Shown here one piece after another: positions 1-11,492 of a DNA stretch of 64,000 bases (the first letter of the stretch is position 1; each line of letters opens with the position of its first letter). Both the position numbers and the translations under genes were made by a program. The DNA is from Fomes fomentarius (lineage: Eukaryota > Basidiomycota > Agaricomycetes > Polyporales > Polyporaceae): contig JABYQN010000009.1 of the NCBI GenBank assembly GCA_022606135.1, positions 645,001 through 709,000 of the forward strand. The letters run 5' to 3'. The notes beneath the pieces are model-generated. The model saw only the letters and a program-made list of their open reading frames with translations. It had not been told where the DNA came from and searched no databases.

Positions 1-259
1 GAGTAGGTATTGCATGAGAGTTAAGTACCCCTCTTGCGAGCGCGCAATAGATACCCCTTAGCCGATATTGTCATTGGTAGTAGAGGTGGGTGTCTCGTCG
101 AGCACACTCGAGCATGCAGGAGGACTACGATAGACACAGATAGCTTGCAATATATCACTCAATTGATTCATAACTGCAGTCAAATGTTACTAGTAAATGG
201 AGCACACATGTCATGATTGCGCTGAACGAACGACAGATATGATACAAGTAGTACTAGAT

Positions 260-2317
260 TCAGGTGCCAGCATCTGACAGCGCTGGAAGCTCCTCGGGCT
301 CTTCCTCTGAGTCCTCGCTCTCGGTCAAACCTGTCTGTTCTTCAAGATGGCTTGCAGCTGCTTCCATAGTTGCAACCGAGGCTTGGGTGGAGGCTGGCTG
401 TCTGGATGGATATACCTCCCCCTGCGAGGCTATATGGTGTGGACGAGTTAGTGTCACAGTGGAATCGAACTGTACTAGTACTAGTGTTGCGGTCAACTTA
501 CAATGCATGGGTATATAGATGTTTGCGTATATTGAGCCAGGCGGCTGGGTTCTTACCGCCGTAGCCTTTCAAATCCTTCATAAAGCCGAGGTAATATTTC
601 TTGTTCTCCGTCTTGTCGAATGATGTCTTGATGCACTGACCAGTGTCCCACTCGTGCAGGTGGTGTCTGATCTGTGTTGTAGGTTCTGCAGTGAGTTCCA
701 ATGTGTTATGATACATGTGAATGTCACGGTTAACACATATCACAGTGAGTAGAAATGCGATGGCCTCATTGGGCATCAGATCGAAGTATCTCGGATGGAG
801 GAATCCAACACTTGTGTTTGCATTGAGAAAGAAGGCAACCTGAGTTGCTTGCATGATAAATTTGTTCTCGGCCATGTCATTGGACCTCGTGCCAGTGGTG
901 ATATCGAATTTCTGAATCAGAATAGAACAATGGTACAGTTAGTAGTATGTACGGAGACACAACCTAGACATGCATAACGATGACCTTGTGGTGGAATGTT
1001 CCATCTTCAATCAGAGTGGCACTGCGAGCAGCATTGTAATGCTCTGTGGACTTCTTCATGCCACTGCGCATCTTGTAAGCAACAGCGACAAGGGGACGGA
1101 TCTCATCGGAGACGTCCCCACGAGCATTCAACTTGTGAGCACTGATCTATATAGGTATCGGATGAATGCAATGTGATAAGATTATATGTGGAAGGGCTTA
1201 CAACGCAAATCATACGGTCTGAAAGCGACCATATGACCATCTCCTCACAGGAATCACACACACCTTTCCAGGCCTGGCATACAAGCTCGCATTGATGCTC
1301 AGGGGAGGGCCACATGTCGACGGTTTAGATGAGGCAGTAGAACACTTTGATAGCCTCGAACAGAAGGTCGCGGACATTGTCTTTGTAGTCATTTGCACTG
1401 GGACGGGAACCTTGGGCTGGTGGAGTGTCATTCCACCATGGGGCTAGGGTTAAGTGAACGTCGGGAGCGGAAGCAGTGGTGGCGATGGGTGCAGGTGCAG
1501 CGGTGGCAAGGGGTGCAGGTGCAGCAGTTGCAGGAGCGATGGGTTCAGGAGTGGCAGTGGCAGTTGCAGGAGCGGCGGCGGTGACAGGTGCAGGAGCAGC
1601 AGCCATGATGATTGCAGAAGCAGCAGTGGCGATTGGAGTGATGGTAGCAGGAGCAGCAGTGGTGATGGGATTAGGAGGTCTGGTGGTGACAGAAGTGGGA
1701 CTTGCGTTGCCTTCACGCCTGGCAATCCGTGCTGCTGCAACTTTTGGGCGTAGTGGTGTGCTTGTCCGCTTCTGCAGCTTGAGGTATGAGGATAAGAGTG
1801 AGTGCATGTGTCATGGCAGAACAATGCACAAAAAACACACCTGAGCCTGGAGGCTCGACACTGGAGAGGTCTCTTCATCAGACCTCTCCTCTGACTCGTA
1901 CTCACTATCCTGATGCATAGTGTCACAGGAGTTTGTCGCCCCAGTCCCCTTGACTGCTGCAAGCTCCTTCTCCATGCGTCTGACCTTCTCCTTCAGCCGT
2001 TGGGTCTCTGAGACCTGCTTGTCTACCTTCCATTGATCTGAGGTTGCGTATACATCAGCATTGTGGTCAGTATCACCTCGACCCAGTGAAAATTTACAAA
2101 GGCAGGCCAACAGTGTGTGAGTGCTTACCGATCTCCTTCTGCTTATCTGTCAGTTTCTTAGTACACTTTGTGGGTACTTTGAGTGTGGCCTGCGTGGAGT
2201 GAGAGTAACCTGAGTCAAGGATAGGGGGACACTGGTTCGAGTCTAGAGGGAACTCACCTCGTCAGGGCTCTCACCATCGTCAGATTGAACAATGCTGAGA
2301 GCCTTACCACGTGTCAT
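260..2317 (-). pseudogene. DUF6532-domain protein gene, interrupted by an in-frame stop
   Basis: Function unknown. The C-terminal half, around 1290-570, reads like the DUF6532 domain of agaricomycetes: it has a helical core with the segment FLHPRYFDLMPNEAIAFLLTV. Exons can be traced: 2317-2258, 2189-2129, 2037-1841, then about 1776-1200, followed by two or three exons and a last acidic exon ending at 260 (Glu/Ser-rich tail, SEDSEEEPEEL). Exon 3 encodes a Lys/Glu-rich coiled coil; exon 4 is Ala/Pro/Thr low complexity. Phases fit across the first three introns. Exon 4 runs into a TAA at 1325-1327, and the same frame continues past it into recognisable domain sequence, so the gene is probably inactive, or the stop is a C-to-T change of a Gln codon. 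It starts 238 bp from, and points away from, the Plavaka transposase, so it may be cargo of that element. Assignment of the domain is from memory of the family and not searched. Confidence 0.6.
1455..1700 (-). repeat. Ala/Pro-coding minisatellite-like tract
   Basis: The + strand is an imperfect run of GCAG/GGAGC/GTGGCGAT blocks. Read on the minus strand within the DUF6532 gene it encodes about 80 residues of Ala, Pro and Thr, with variants of the unit APAPIAT. It is an intrinsically disordered linker between the coiled coil and the domain. The same repeats produce long spurious frames on the + strand. Confidence 0.7.
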
Positions 2318-2555
2318 GGCTTCAGGAGGGGACAAGTAGAGTGCTGAGGGATGGGTGTGAGTACAATAACTGAGGGGAGATGAAGGAAGCAGAGCAAAAA
2401 ACGGGCCTATCAAGCGCATCACAGATAGCGTTGCAAATGTGCCATGTTTGGTGGCACTGGGGCCGTTTGCCTGGCTCAACAACAAACTTGTATCACTCAT
2501 GCAAACCTGCGAGCCTACTCTCCTCGCCAGCACATTCCCGCCCATTTGACCCCCA

Positions 2556-5500
2556 ATGTCTGAGCATTGTGGTCATTGCAAGAAGGTGAAACTCACCATC
2601 CCTGGCCTGCGCAGGCACATCACACAAAGTCCCACTTGCTGTCGCGCTCTCAGTGCGCAGGTCACCCGCCGTCTTGATGCTATGGGAACAGACAATCCAG
2701 TGGTCGAATGGGACCCCTCCTCCAATTCGCGTGGTTCAGATTTGCATGCTGATGAAGAGTACGCTGTCCCTGAAGTCAATGACATGGCTGTCAATCCAAA
2801 CATGGCACAAGAGGGTGCCAGGGACACACCTTCCAACCCGTGATGGGTCACTGTTGAAGAAGTTGAAGACATCGAGGCCGGAGGGCTGCTGAAGAAACCC
2901 TGGGTCGGCAATTACCCCGATGGTGTTGCGAGCATTGTTGGCAAAGGCAAGACGATGTTCGAAACACTCCTCCTCGAGACCAACCGTGCTGCTGGGGTGA
3001 GCAACTTCACGCCCTTTGAAGATCGCGAGGAGTGGGAGCTTGCAAGTTGGCTTGTCAGCAGCGGTCTCAGTCAAGAGGCAATAGAAGAGTATCTCACCCT
3101 CCCAATTGTATGTACAGGCTCTCACATTCTACAAATAAATCACTCAGCAGCGTCTCTCACAGACGTGTGGCCACACACAGCCGTCATTCAAAAACAAATA
3201 CACCTTCTTGAAGAAGCTCGATCAGCTTCCAGCGGGCCCAGAGTGGACCTGTGATGAATGGGACATCATCGGCGAGGTCCTCAATGAGAATGGTGACAAG
3301 AAGACCAAGCCTGTGGAGCTGTGGTGCCGGAACCCCGTGGAGTGCATCCGCGAACTCTTGGGCAATCCCAAGTTCAAGGAACACCTACACTATGCACCCA
3401 AGAAGCTCTTCTGGGATGCCAATGGGACAGATCATATCTATAGTGAGATGTGGACAGGGGACTGGTGGTGGGACACACAAGTTAGTTGCGACACTGTGTA
3501 TGCAAAGCTGTGAGCTGTACTTACAATAATCAGGGTGTCTTGCCCTCTGGGGCAACAATTGCACCTGTCATCCTGTCATCGGATAAAACCCAACTGTCTC
3601 GCTTCTCGGGTGACAAGCAGGCCTGGCCCGTGTACATGTCAATTGGGAATCTGTCAAAGGATGTCTGTCGTCAGCCTTCGAAACGTGCCACAGTTCTCAT
3701 TGGGTAGATCCCTGTCACCAAACTTGAATGCTTCCCAAAGGGGAAGCGCTGTTCCCTCGAGGGCTATCGTCTGTTTCATGAATGCATGCGTGCGATCCTT
3801 GAGCCTCTGATAGCAGCAGGCAAGGAGGGCATTGATATTCTATGTGCAGATGGGAAGATCCGTCATGTCCACCCGATTCTCGCAGCATATGTTGCAGACC
3901 ACCCAGAGCAATGTCTGATCGCAGCCTGTCAAGAGAACTTCTGCCCGAAATGCACCGTTCATGCAACACACTTGGGCGACCCGCTGTCATCTGTAATGAA
4001 GGAGCACGATTTTGTATGGGAAATCATCAAGGTGAGGGCAGGCGGTGACAAGAAAGAGGAGTTCAAAGAACTAGGCCTCAGACTCATTGATCCATTCTGG
4101 TGGCACTTACCTCACTGCGATATATTTTTGTGCATTACCCCCAATCTTCTTCATCAGCTCCACAAAGGCGTTTTCAAGGACCATACAGTATCTTGGACAA
4201 CGGACTGTCTTGAGGGAGGCGCTGATGAACTTGACCGTCACTTCAAGGCGATGCCCTCCCATCCCGCCTTGCAGCACTTCAAGAAGGGTATCTTGTTAGT
4301 AACCCAGTGGACAGGAACTGAATACAAGCACATGGAGAAGGTTTTCGTTGGCGCGATTCTAGGCACTTGTTCTGCTGAAGTCGCGCGTGCTGTGCAGGCG
4401 GTTCTCGACTTCATCTTCTACGCCCACTTTGAGGCCCATTCAGACCACTCGCTCGCTCATCTCGAAGCTGCTTGGGCAGCATTCCATCAGTACAAGTACG
4501 TCTTCAAGGAGGAGAAGGTATGTGAAGACTTCAACGTCCCAAAACTTCACTCTGCCGGTCGTTATGCCACTTCCATTCGCAAACTTGGAACTACTGATGG
4601 TTACAACACTGAAGCCTCTGAACGGCTCCACATTGACTATGTGAAGCGCAGCTACGCTGCCTCCAACAAACGCACATACATCAAGCAAATGACAATTTGG
4701 CTCAATCATCAGGAAGCCGTTTCACACTTCCGCTCGTTCCTCAACTATGCGGAGCCACTGGTCGCGTCCTCCCCCATTCCCTCGTATGCCCCAGAAGACG
4801 ATGGAGATATTGAGATGGCCTACGGATCAGATGAGGAGGTGGACAAGCCACCTCCATACATCGTTGCGAAGACACCGGGCTTGCCAGGTACGTCAGTCTG
4901 CAAGCTCATAGCCAATTTTGGGTACACAGAGTTCGTGCGTGCACTCGAGAAGTTCCTGCAGAACACATCGAGAAGCCAAACCCTACCCGTTATGGCCCAA
5001 TTTGTGCATCCCGGCTCTCGCTTTGCAGTGTACAAGCGAATGAGTGTCTTCCTCCCCCCATGCGTCAAGTGTCGCAACAGTACATTAAGGATACTGTACG
5101 GGCTGTCCTTGCTCAACCTTCTCGCCCAATGCTCCCTGGCTCACCTGCGCATTTCGACATGGTTCTTGCCCATGAGATACCAGCCTTTGAGGACCCAAAC
5201 AACCCCCTCCATGGTGACTTGCATCCCTTCGGCCAGCTGTACATACTGAGACTAATCTATGACCGTTTTACTATAGGTCTCACCATAGCTCGTGTCCGTG
5301 CTATCTTCCGTCTGCCGGAGGCATACGGTCCTCATTTCAAGCACCCCGTTGCCTACGTCGAGTGGTTCACACCGTTCCGACAGCCTGACCCCGAAACTGG
5401 CATGTTCAAGGTCTCGTACTCGACTCAGATGCACCGCCGCAACGCTTCCATTATCCGTACGTAGTTGTCATCTGTTACCGATATGGGGCAAGCAGATGGA

Positions 5501-5597
5501 CCCGAAGTGGACGTCTAGGAACATCCTTACCCAGTGCACTCGGTTTCTTGTAAATCTGTACCTACATCATCAAGATTTTATATTGTTCAAGTATCTA
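2556..5597 (+). pseudogene. Plavaka-type DNA transposase, decayed
   Basis: Transposase of the Plavaka clade (related to the KDZ/CACTA-like elements of mushrooms). The N-terminus has a Cys/His cluster (CGHCKK, then HITQSPTCC). The body contains VILSSDKTQLSRFSG, DKQAWPVYMSIGN, a CPKC pair, PNLLHQLHKGVFKDH and GTTDGYNTEASERLHIDYVK, in the order usual for the family; the C-terminus has RSCHLLPIWGKQMDP. Exons run about 2556-3114, 3188-3480 and 3535 onward. Breaks seen: an in-frame TGA at 2841-2843, TAG at 3705-3707, a frame change in the C-run near 5053-5058 and another disruption near 5458. The Copia element then interrupts the sequence after 5598. It should not give a functional transposase. Terminal inverted repeats were not identified. 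The divergent DUF6532 gene may belong to the same element. Confidence 0.85.
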
Positions 5598-5598
5598 C
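5594..5598. other. Left target-site duplication of the Copia element
   Basis: TCTAC directly before the left LTR pairs with TCTAA directly after the right LTR. Four of five bases match; ATCTA at 5593-5597 and 12046-12050 is an alternative register. Confidence 0.6.
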
Positions 5599-6152
5599 TG
5601 ATGAACTCTGAACCTGTAAGGCGAGGAGCAACTGTAAGTCACAACAAAGAGAGATCTTCAGTCAGTGAGTGAACGACTATATTGCATAGTAAAGTACCTG
5701 TAAGTCACAACAAAGAGAGACTACAAGTACTAAGTCAGTAAGAGGTAATAGAGCATATGTATGTAAGAGACTTACTCTTCAGTCAGTGAGCAAACGACTG
5801 AAGAGCAGAGGCGAAGAAGGGACTGCTTATATACATGAGGGATGAGTCCATGAGTCAGTGGATAAAGCAGTCACATGTAGCCATAAGACGATGAGTCAGA
5901 GTCCATATCGGTGTATGAGTCAGATACAGTCATAGCATGAGTCAGACATAAGGTCTAGAAGAGTCCAGTGCAGTGTAGAACGCACTGGTACGCACAGGAA
6001 TGCACAGTAACCATATGGTCATGGGAAAGTACAGTAGGAGAACAAAGAAAACCATAAATGGTAAGTAGGAACACAGCCTATCTAATCATATGACCATAAA
6101 CAAGTGTACACAACTCCGGTCCGAGCACAGCCGGTAGTCCGGAAGTTCAACA
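5599..6152 (-). repeat. 3' LTR of the Copia element (left on the + strand)
   Basis: 554 bp, matching 11493-12046 base for base from about 5763 to 6152. All nine differences lie between 5603 and 5762. On the + strand it begins TGATGAAC and ends TTCAACA. Confidence 0.95.
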
Positions 6153-6161
6153 CTCCCACTC
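6153..6161 (-). other. Polypurine tract of the Copia element
   Basis: On the minus strand GAGTGGGAG stands immediately before the 3' LTR, the place of plus-strand DNA priming. The pol stop codon (6164-6166) is only two bases upstream of it. Confidence 0.6.
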
Positions 6162-6163
6162 GT

Positions 6164-9100
6164 TCAAGATGCAACGGAAACAAGACCGATCTCATCAACG
6201 AACTTTGCCAAAATGGAATAAGGCATGTTCTTTGTGAGAGAATCAGCCAACTGATCTGCAGTCGCAACATAGAAGATCTCGACAGAGCCAGATTCCACTT
6301 GTTCACGAATGAAGTGGTAGCGAATCTCTATGTGCTTGGTACGCCAGTCGACTACTGGATTGACTGACAGGAAAATCGAACCCTGGTTGTCTAGACACAT
6401 GGGTGTCGGCCTGGTCAAGTCATCACCAAGTTCATCGCCAAACGTCCTCAGCCAGATCAACTGACGACAGGTATCAGAGGCCGCTTTATATTCCGCCTCA
6501 GTAGAGGAGAGCAAAATGGTAGGCTGACGCCTCGAAGCCCACGATATAGCACCACCTGCCATCAAGAAGACGAAGCCAGAGGTAGAATGCCGATCATCAC
6601 GGTCTTCGGCCCAATCTGAATCTGAATAGGAGATCAGACCGTCATTAGATGCTCCCTTGTAGCACAAGCGATACGCCTTTGTCCCTTGAAGGTAACACAG
6701 GACATACTTCGCATAACTCATGTGCGCCTCAGAGGGATTGGCATTGTACTTCGATAACCGTGTGACAGCGAAGGAGATGTCAGGACGTGTACCGAGCATG
6801 GCATACAAAAGACTGCCAATGAGACTCTAGTAGCGTTGCCTGAACTGATCAGAAGCTGGTTCGTTGGCATTTGCCAAGACAGCGCCAGCAGGAAGGGGTG
6901 TACGTGAGGGTTTACAGTCAGCCATCTGAAAGCGCTCGAGAACAGACTGGATGTACTCTTCCTGATCGATGTCGGTCATACGAGTAGATTGATCACGAGT
7001 GATGCCAAGACCAAGGAAGCACTGTACAGATCCCAAGTCCGTCATCTTGTACTGCTTAGAAAGCGATCGCTTGACTTGTTTGATGTGACTAGACTGATCG
7101 CCCATCAAAAGTAGATCGTCGACATAAAGAACAACAATTGTGACGTGATCCCCCCCTTGTCGCCGATATACGTAGATCCCAGCATCAGAATATGTCCATG
7201 TAAATCCCAGATCTAGAAGCGATTGATGGATTTTTGCATTCCACTGACACGACGCCTGCTTAAGACCATAGATAGCCTCTTTGAGTAGACAGACATGATC
7301 TTCCTTCCCAGGAACGACCCAGCCTTCCGGCTGTTCCATATAGATCTCCTCATCTAGATCACCATTTAGGAACGCGGTCTTGACATCCATTGACTCGATG
7401 TCCCAGTCCTCAAGCGCTGCATGCGCAAGTAAATACCGGATAGACTCAAACTGCGCCACTGGAGAGAACATCTCATGGTAGTCCTCTCCCCACACCTGAG
7501 TGAAACCCTTTGCAACAAGATGAGCCTTCTACTGCCCATCATGTTTGATGTCATAGACCCATTGGTTAGAGACAACATGCTGGCCCTTGGGACGAGGAAC
7601 GAGAACCCAAGTCTTATTCTCCATAAGCAACTCAAACTCCGACTTCTCAGCTTCACGCCATTTCCCAGCATCAGGTGAGCGCATGGCTTCCTTATGCGAC
7701 TGAGGTAAGCCAGCTTTATACTGAGCAGCAGCTAGAAAAGCAAGTATCGTCTCCGCTTCGCACAGATTGCCATCCTTGTCGATCTGATTATCAGCACGTG
7801 CAGGATCGTCATACACGTTGTTACCAGTCCTGTCCTTGTGGGGAATACCAGCTTTTTCGCGACAAGGATGGTCACGAGCAATGCTTGGTTCATTAGCTTC
7901 CACTGGAGGGTGACGGCCATGTTTGTGAGGAGGACGAGGAGGAATGACAGGAGGCGGCGTAGGAGGACGTTGTGGAGGAGGAGGAGGAGGCTCAGCAGGA
8001 GCTTCTGCAGGAGGAGCAGGATCAGCATCCGCTGGAGGGTCAGGTTGTGGGGGTTCAAAGAGGTTGGGAGGAATGAAAGGAATTGCATCATTGGGATCGA
8101 TCGAATCAGAGTCATCGTTCGAGGAATCATCCAATTGATCATCTGAGAATGGACTGTCATCCGGGGTAGAAGGACGGTTGCCAGGTAAGTTACGAGCAGG
8201 GAAAGACTCTTCGTCAGATGTTGCATCGCGGGACACGACGATAGAGCGGTTGGCTGGATTCCAAAACCTATACCCCTTGGAACCAGACTCATACCCAACA
8301 AAGATCATCTCGACAGCCTTCTTGTTGAGTTTCCCTTCGCGCTTTGCCTTCTGCATGTGGACAAAAGCTTTGCACCCAAACACTCTGAAGTAAGAGACGT
8401 CCGGAATGGTACCATCCCAAACAGTGATGAGGCACGACCACTTGTGTCACCACATAGGTTGACGATTGTAGATATGAATGGCTGCATCAAGAGCGAGTTG
8501 CCAGAAACCATGACTAATGCCTGCTTGGTGGAGCATAGACAGAGCCTTTTCAGTAATAGTGCAGTTCCAACGCTCAGCACGTCCATTCTGTTGAGGTGAA
8601 CCTGGTAGAGTCTTCTGGTGCTCGATACCGTGCGAACGAAGAAGTGTAGAGAACTCGTCTGATGTGTATTCCCCCCCTCGATCTGAGCAGATCAATTTGA
8701 TCTTCTTGCCAGTCTGGTTCTCAGCCCACGCCTTATAGTCTTTGAACGCTTGGATCGCATCAGACTTGTGTTTAAGGAAGTAAGGACGAGCTAGACTAGA
8801 GTAGTCATCAATGAAACCAGCGAAGTATTTCCAACCTCCAATAGCCTGAGTGCGCATCGGTCCGTCGAGGTCCGTATGGACTCGCTCGAGAACTTCAGTA
8901 GCGCGCTTCTCAGAAGGTGGAAAGGGGTTACGAGTGGATTTGCCAAAAGCGCATCCATCACATGGTTCTTCGTCTGCAGGATCAACAGGATCAACCCCCT
9001 TTATATGCTTAGGAAGGTTGCACAGAACGTCCTTGCCCGCATGACCAAAACAACAGTGCCAGGTCTTGAACTTACGGACATTGAGATAGACATGCTTGCT

Positions 9101-11118
9101 GTTGTGAAGCTCAATAATAGTCCAATAACAATTAGACGAAGGGTTGTATCGCACCTCCAGAATCTTACGACCCTTAATATGAATCGTCGAACCATGTTTG
9201 ACAGCGCCATCAGGCAGCTTGTCGAAAATGCACATGTGCCCATCCCCTTGAAAGAGGGAGTAACCATTGCGCTCAATGGAGCCAGTCGAGAAGATGTGAC
9301 CGATGGTGCCTGGTATGTAGTAGATGTGGTTCAGAGTAATTGCTACCTTCTGACCGTCTAACCAGGTTTCTCCAGACAGAGTTCCTTCCCCAAGTGCCTG
9401 AATGACGCTGCTATCACCTTGTCCAGCAGTGTTAAACAGTACAGGTGTATTGAAGGGTTGGTACTCAATGAACTCAGAGAGATCACCAGTGATGTGTTGA
9501 GAGGCTCCAGAGTCCATCAGCCATGCAGTCCAGTTCACACTGTTCGAGGCCATAGCCTCATTGTAGAAAGAAGCAGTGATGTTAGATGAACCAGCTACAA
9601 GTACAGATGATACAGACTCGGTAGTGACGTGCGCATGGTTATGAGAAGTGTCCTTGTTCTTCCCCTTGTCCTTATCCTTGTCTTTGTCCTTCCCTTTACC
9701 CTTGCCCTTGCCTTTGGGATGCTTCTCAGGGTACTTCTGATAGCAGTTGGACTCATGATGAGAGCCACTCCCGCAATGAGAGCAGGGACCCTTGGGCTTT
9801 GGCTTGGTCTGGGAGACCTTGTTTGCAGACTGGCCGTTCTTGCGCATGGACTCCTCAGCCAAGGTCTTCAACTGGATGTTGCCGAGAGTGACCTTGTCGA
9901 GGTCTGTAGTCGCCATAAGCGCAGAGACCATGGACCGGTACGACTCCAGGATCTTGGACATCAAGAGAAGGGCTTGCATGTTGTCAGAGAGTGTGACACC
10001 ATTGCTACTAATTCCGCGCAGGCGTGTGATAAGATGCATCATCTGATCCTGAAGGGGCTTCTGTTCGTTCATCCGAGGCTCAGCGACAAGTGACTCGAAC
10101 AAACCCCAGACATGGGCACTGTTAGGCTTGCCAAACTTGTTCTGTAACGCTTCCCAGGACTCAGCAGCAGTCATGTCCCTGGGTTGTCCACCCGAGACAG
10201 GAATCTGAGTGTCCAGAACGTAGTGAAAGTTTGGTGCGACACGCATGTACATCATGCCGCGAGCTTGCCCGTCAAGTTTATCCCACTTGTCCTTGGCAGC
10301 TTGCTCAGTAGGACGAGTAGCACCTTTGACAACACTCCAACAGTCCATGAAGATGAAATAGCCCTTCATCTTGGCAGACCAGTCGTTGTACTGATTTGCC
10401 GAAGAGAGGACAGGGATAGAGTCGACTTTGATATCTCCCATGATGGATAAGAGGTATTGGGGAGAATCGAGATATTCCTCCTTGAAGTCTAGAGTGAATG
10501 TGATAGGCGCGACAGGGAGCGCAGTGACGATAGGAGGAGGAAGGTAGACTGGAGGAAGAGGACTTGAATTGACAGGAGGGGAGTTTCCGAAGAGCGATCG
10601 GAGATAGAAATTAGGACTAGACGAGGAGGGCTGTGCGTGAGTTTCTTCCTGAAGATAGGGAAGAGGAACTCCGTGTTGTGGATCAGTGTCCTGCTGCCAA
10701 GTTGCTGGATATGCCCAGTGGAAGGTCAGTTCATACGGAAGAGGGAGTTGATTGTAGCGATTGGGACAGAGCTGTATGTCACACTGGTCCCACTCCTGCT
10801 CTCCGTCGTTGTAGACGTAGTGATAACGATCGACCTGATCATCTAGATCAAAGAGATGGGACTGTTCCGAGCAATCAAACGCTAATGCAGTAGAATGATG
10901 CTCTGCAAGTTCAGCGTTGACTTCAGCTTCAGAGTCGGAGCTGAGCTGAGGACTATTGGCAGTAGTAGGCGGCTCCAGTACGATGGTTCAGAGAAAAACG
11001 TGATGATTGACTTGCCACGTGCGAGATCTGGTAGAGAGGAACACCTATTGAGGTGAGCCAGAAGGTCAGGAAGCCAATATTCCCAACAATCCAGATAGAA
11101 GTTGCCAACTGTGCCCAA
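6164..11118 (-). pseudogene. Copia gag-pol polyprotein with three in-frame stops
   Basis: One continuous minus-strand frame from 10441 to 6164 (about 1425 codons) encodes Gag, protease, integrase, reverse transcriptase and RNase H. Gag begins MGDIKVDSIPVLSS and has a CX2CX4HX4C knuckle (CSHCGSGSHHESNC). Protease has WLMDSGASQH. Integrase has the HX..H/CX2C zinc region (EPCDGCAFGKS) and the D,D-E core with HTDLDGP, FIDDYS and QQNGRAERWN. Reverse transcriptase has LYVDDLLLMG. RNase H has DSDWAEDRDDRHSTSG and STEAEYKAA. The frame is cut by TGA at 8447-8449, TAG at 7529-7531 and TAG at 6827-6829; no frameshift is needed within it. Upstream the same frame stays open without Met to about 10985, and a Met-led frame (11118 to about 10985) joins it by a one-base shift, suggesting an extension of about 220 residues before Gag. 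Confidence 0.9.
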
Positions 11119-11477
11119 GAAAAGCTATACGAGTCTAGGTATCAAAAAGAGTATAGTAAGGAGGGTCCGAATGGTTGTCCTCTGGTCCAAAGGTGATAAC
11201 CACCCCAGCTACAACAGCTGGCTGGCGCAAGTGCGTGGCCTGGCTGAGGATACTTGAAAACCCGTGTGCTGCGAAAGCACCAAAGGTTGTACAAAGATAC
11301 TAGATAGCGACTACTAAAAGCGCTCAGGGCTGCATCACGAGCGCAGTAAAGTCCCCCTGGCAGCAGTGTCGGAGGGCACAGTCAAGAGTTAGGGAAAGTG
11401 GAGGAGAGTGCACAGGCAGAGAGTCGACGAACAGAGTTTGCGCGCAGAGTGTCGACAGAGAAGCAACTGATTAGAGT

Positions 11478-11492
11478 GCAGGGCTCATAACC
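11478..11492 (-). other. Primer-binding site complementary to an internal part of initiator tRNA-Met
   Basis: Directly inside the 5' LTR the + strand reads GCAGGGCTCATAACC. This equals the anticodon stem-loop of eukaryotic initiator tRNA-Met, with CAT as anticodon. The minus (coding) strand is therefore complementary to the middle of the tRNA rather than its 3' end. This is the half-tRNA priming known for Drosophila copia. Confidence 0.8.

Noticed and set aside
1450..1962. Long Leu/Pro-rich and Gly/Ser-rich frames on both strands
   Set aside because: They are shadows of the Ala/Pro repeat of the DUF6532 exon in other frames.
2160..2245. GGTTCGAGTCT resembling a tRNA B box
   Set aside because: No matching A box or acceptor stem at the right distance; it lies in an intron of the DUF6532 gene.
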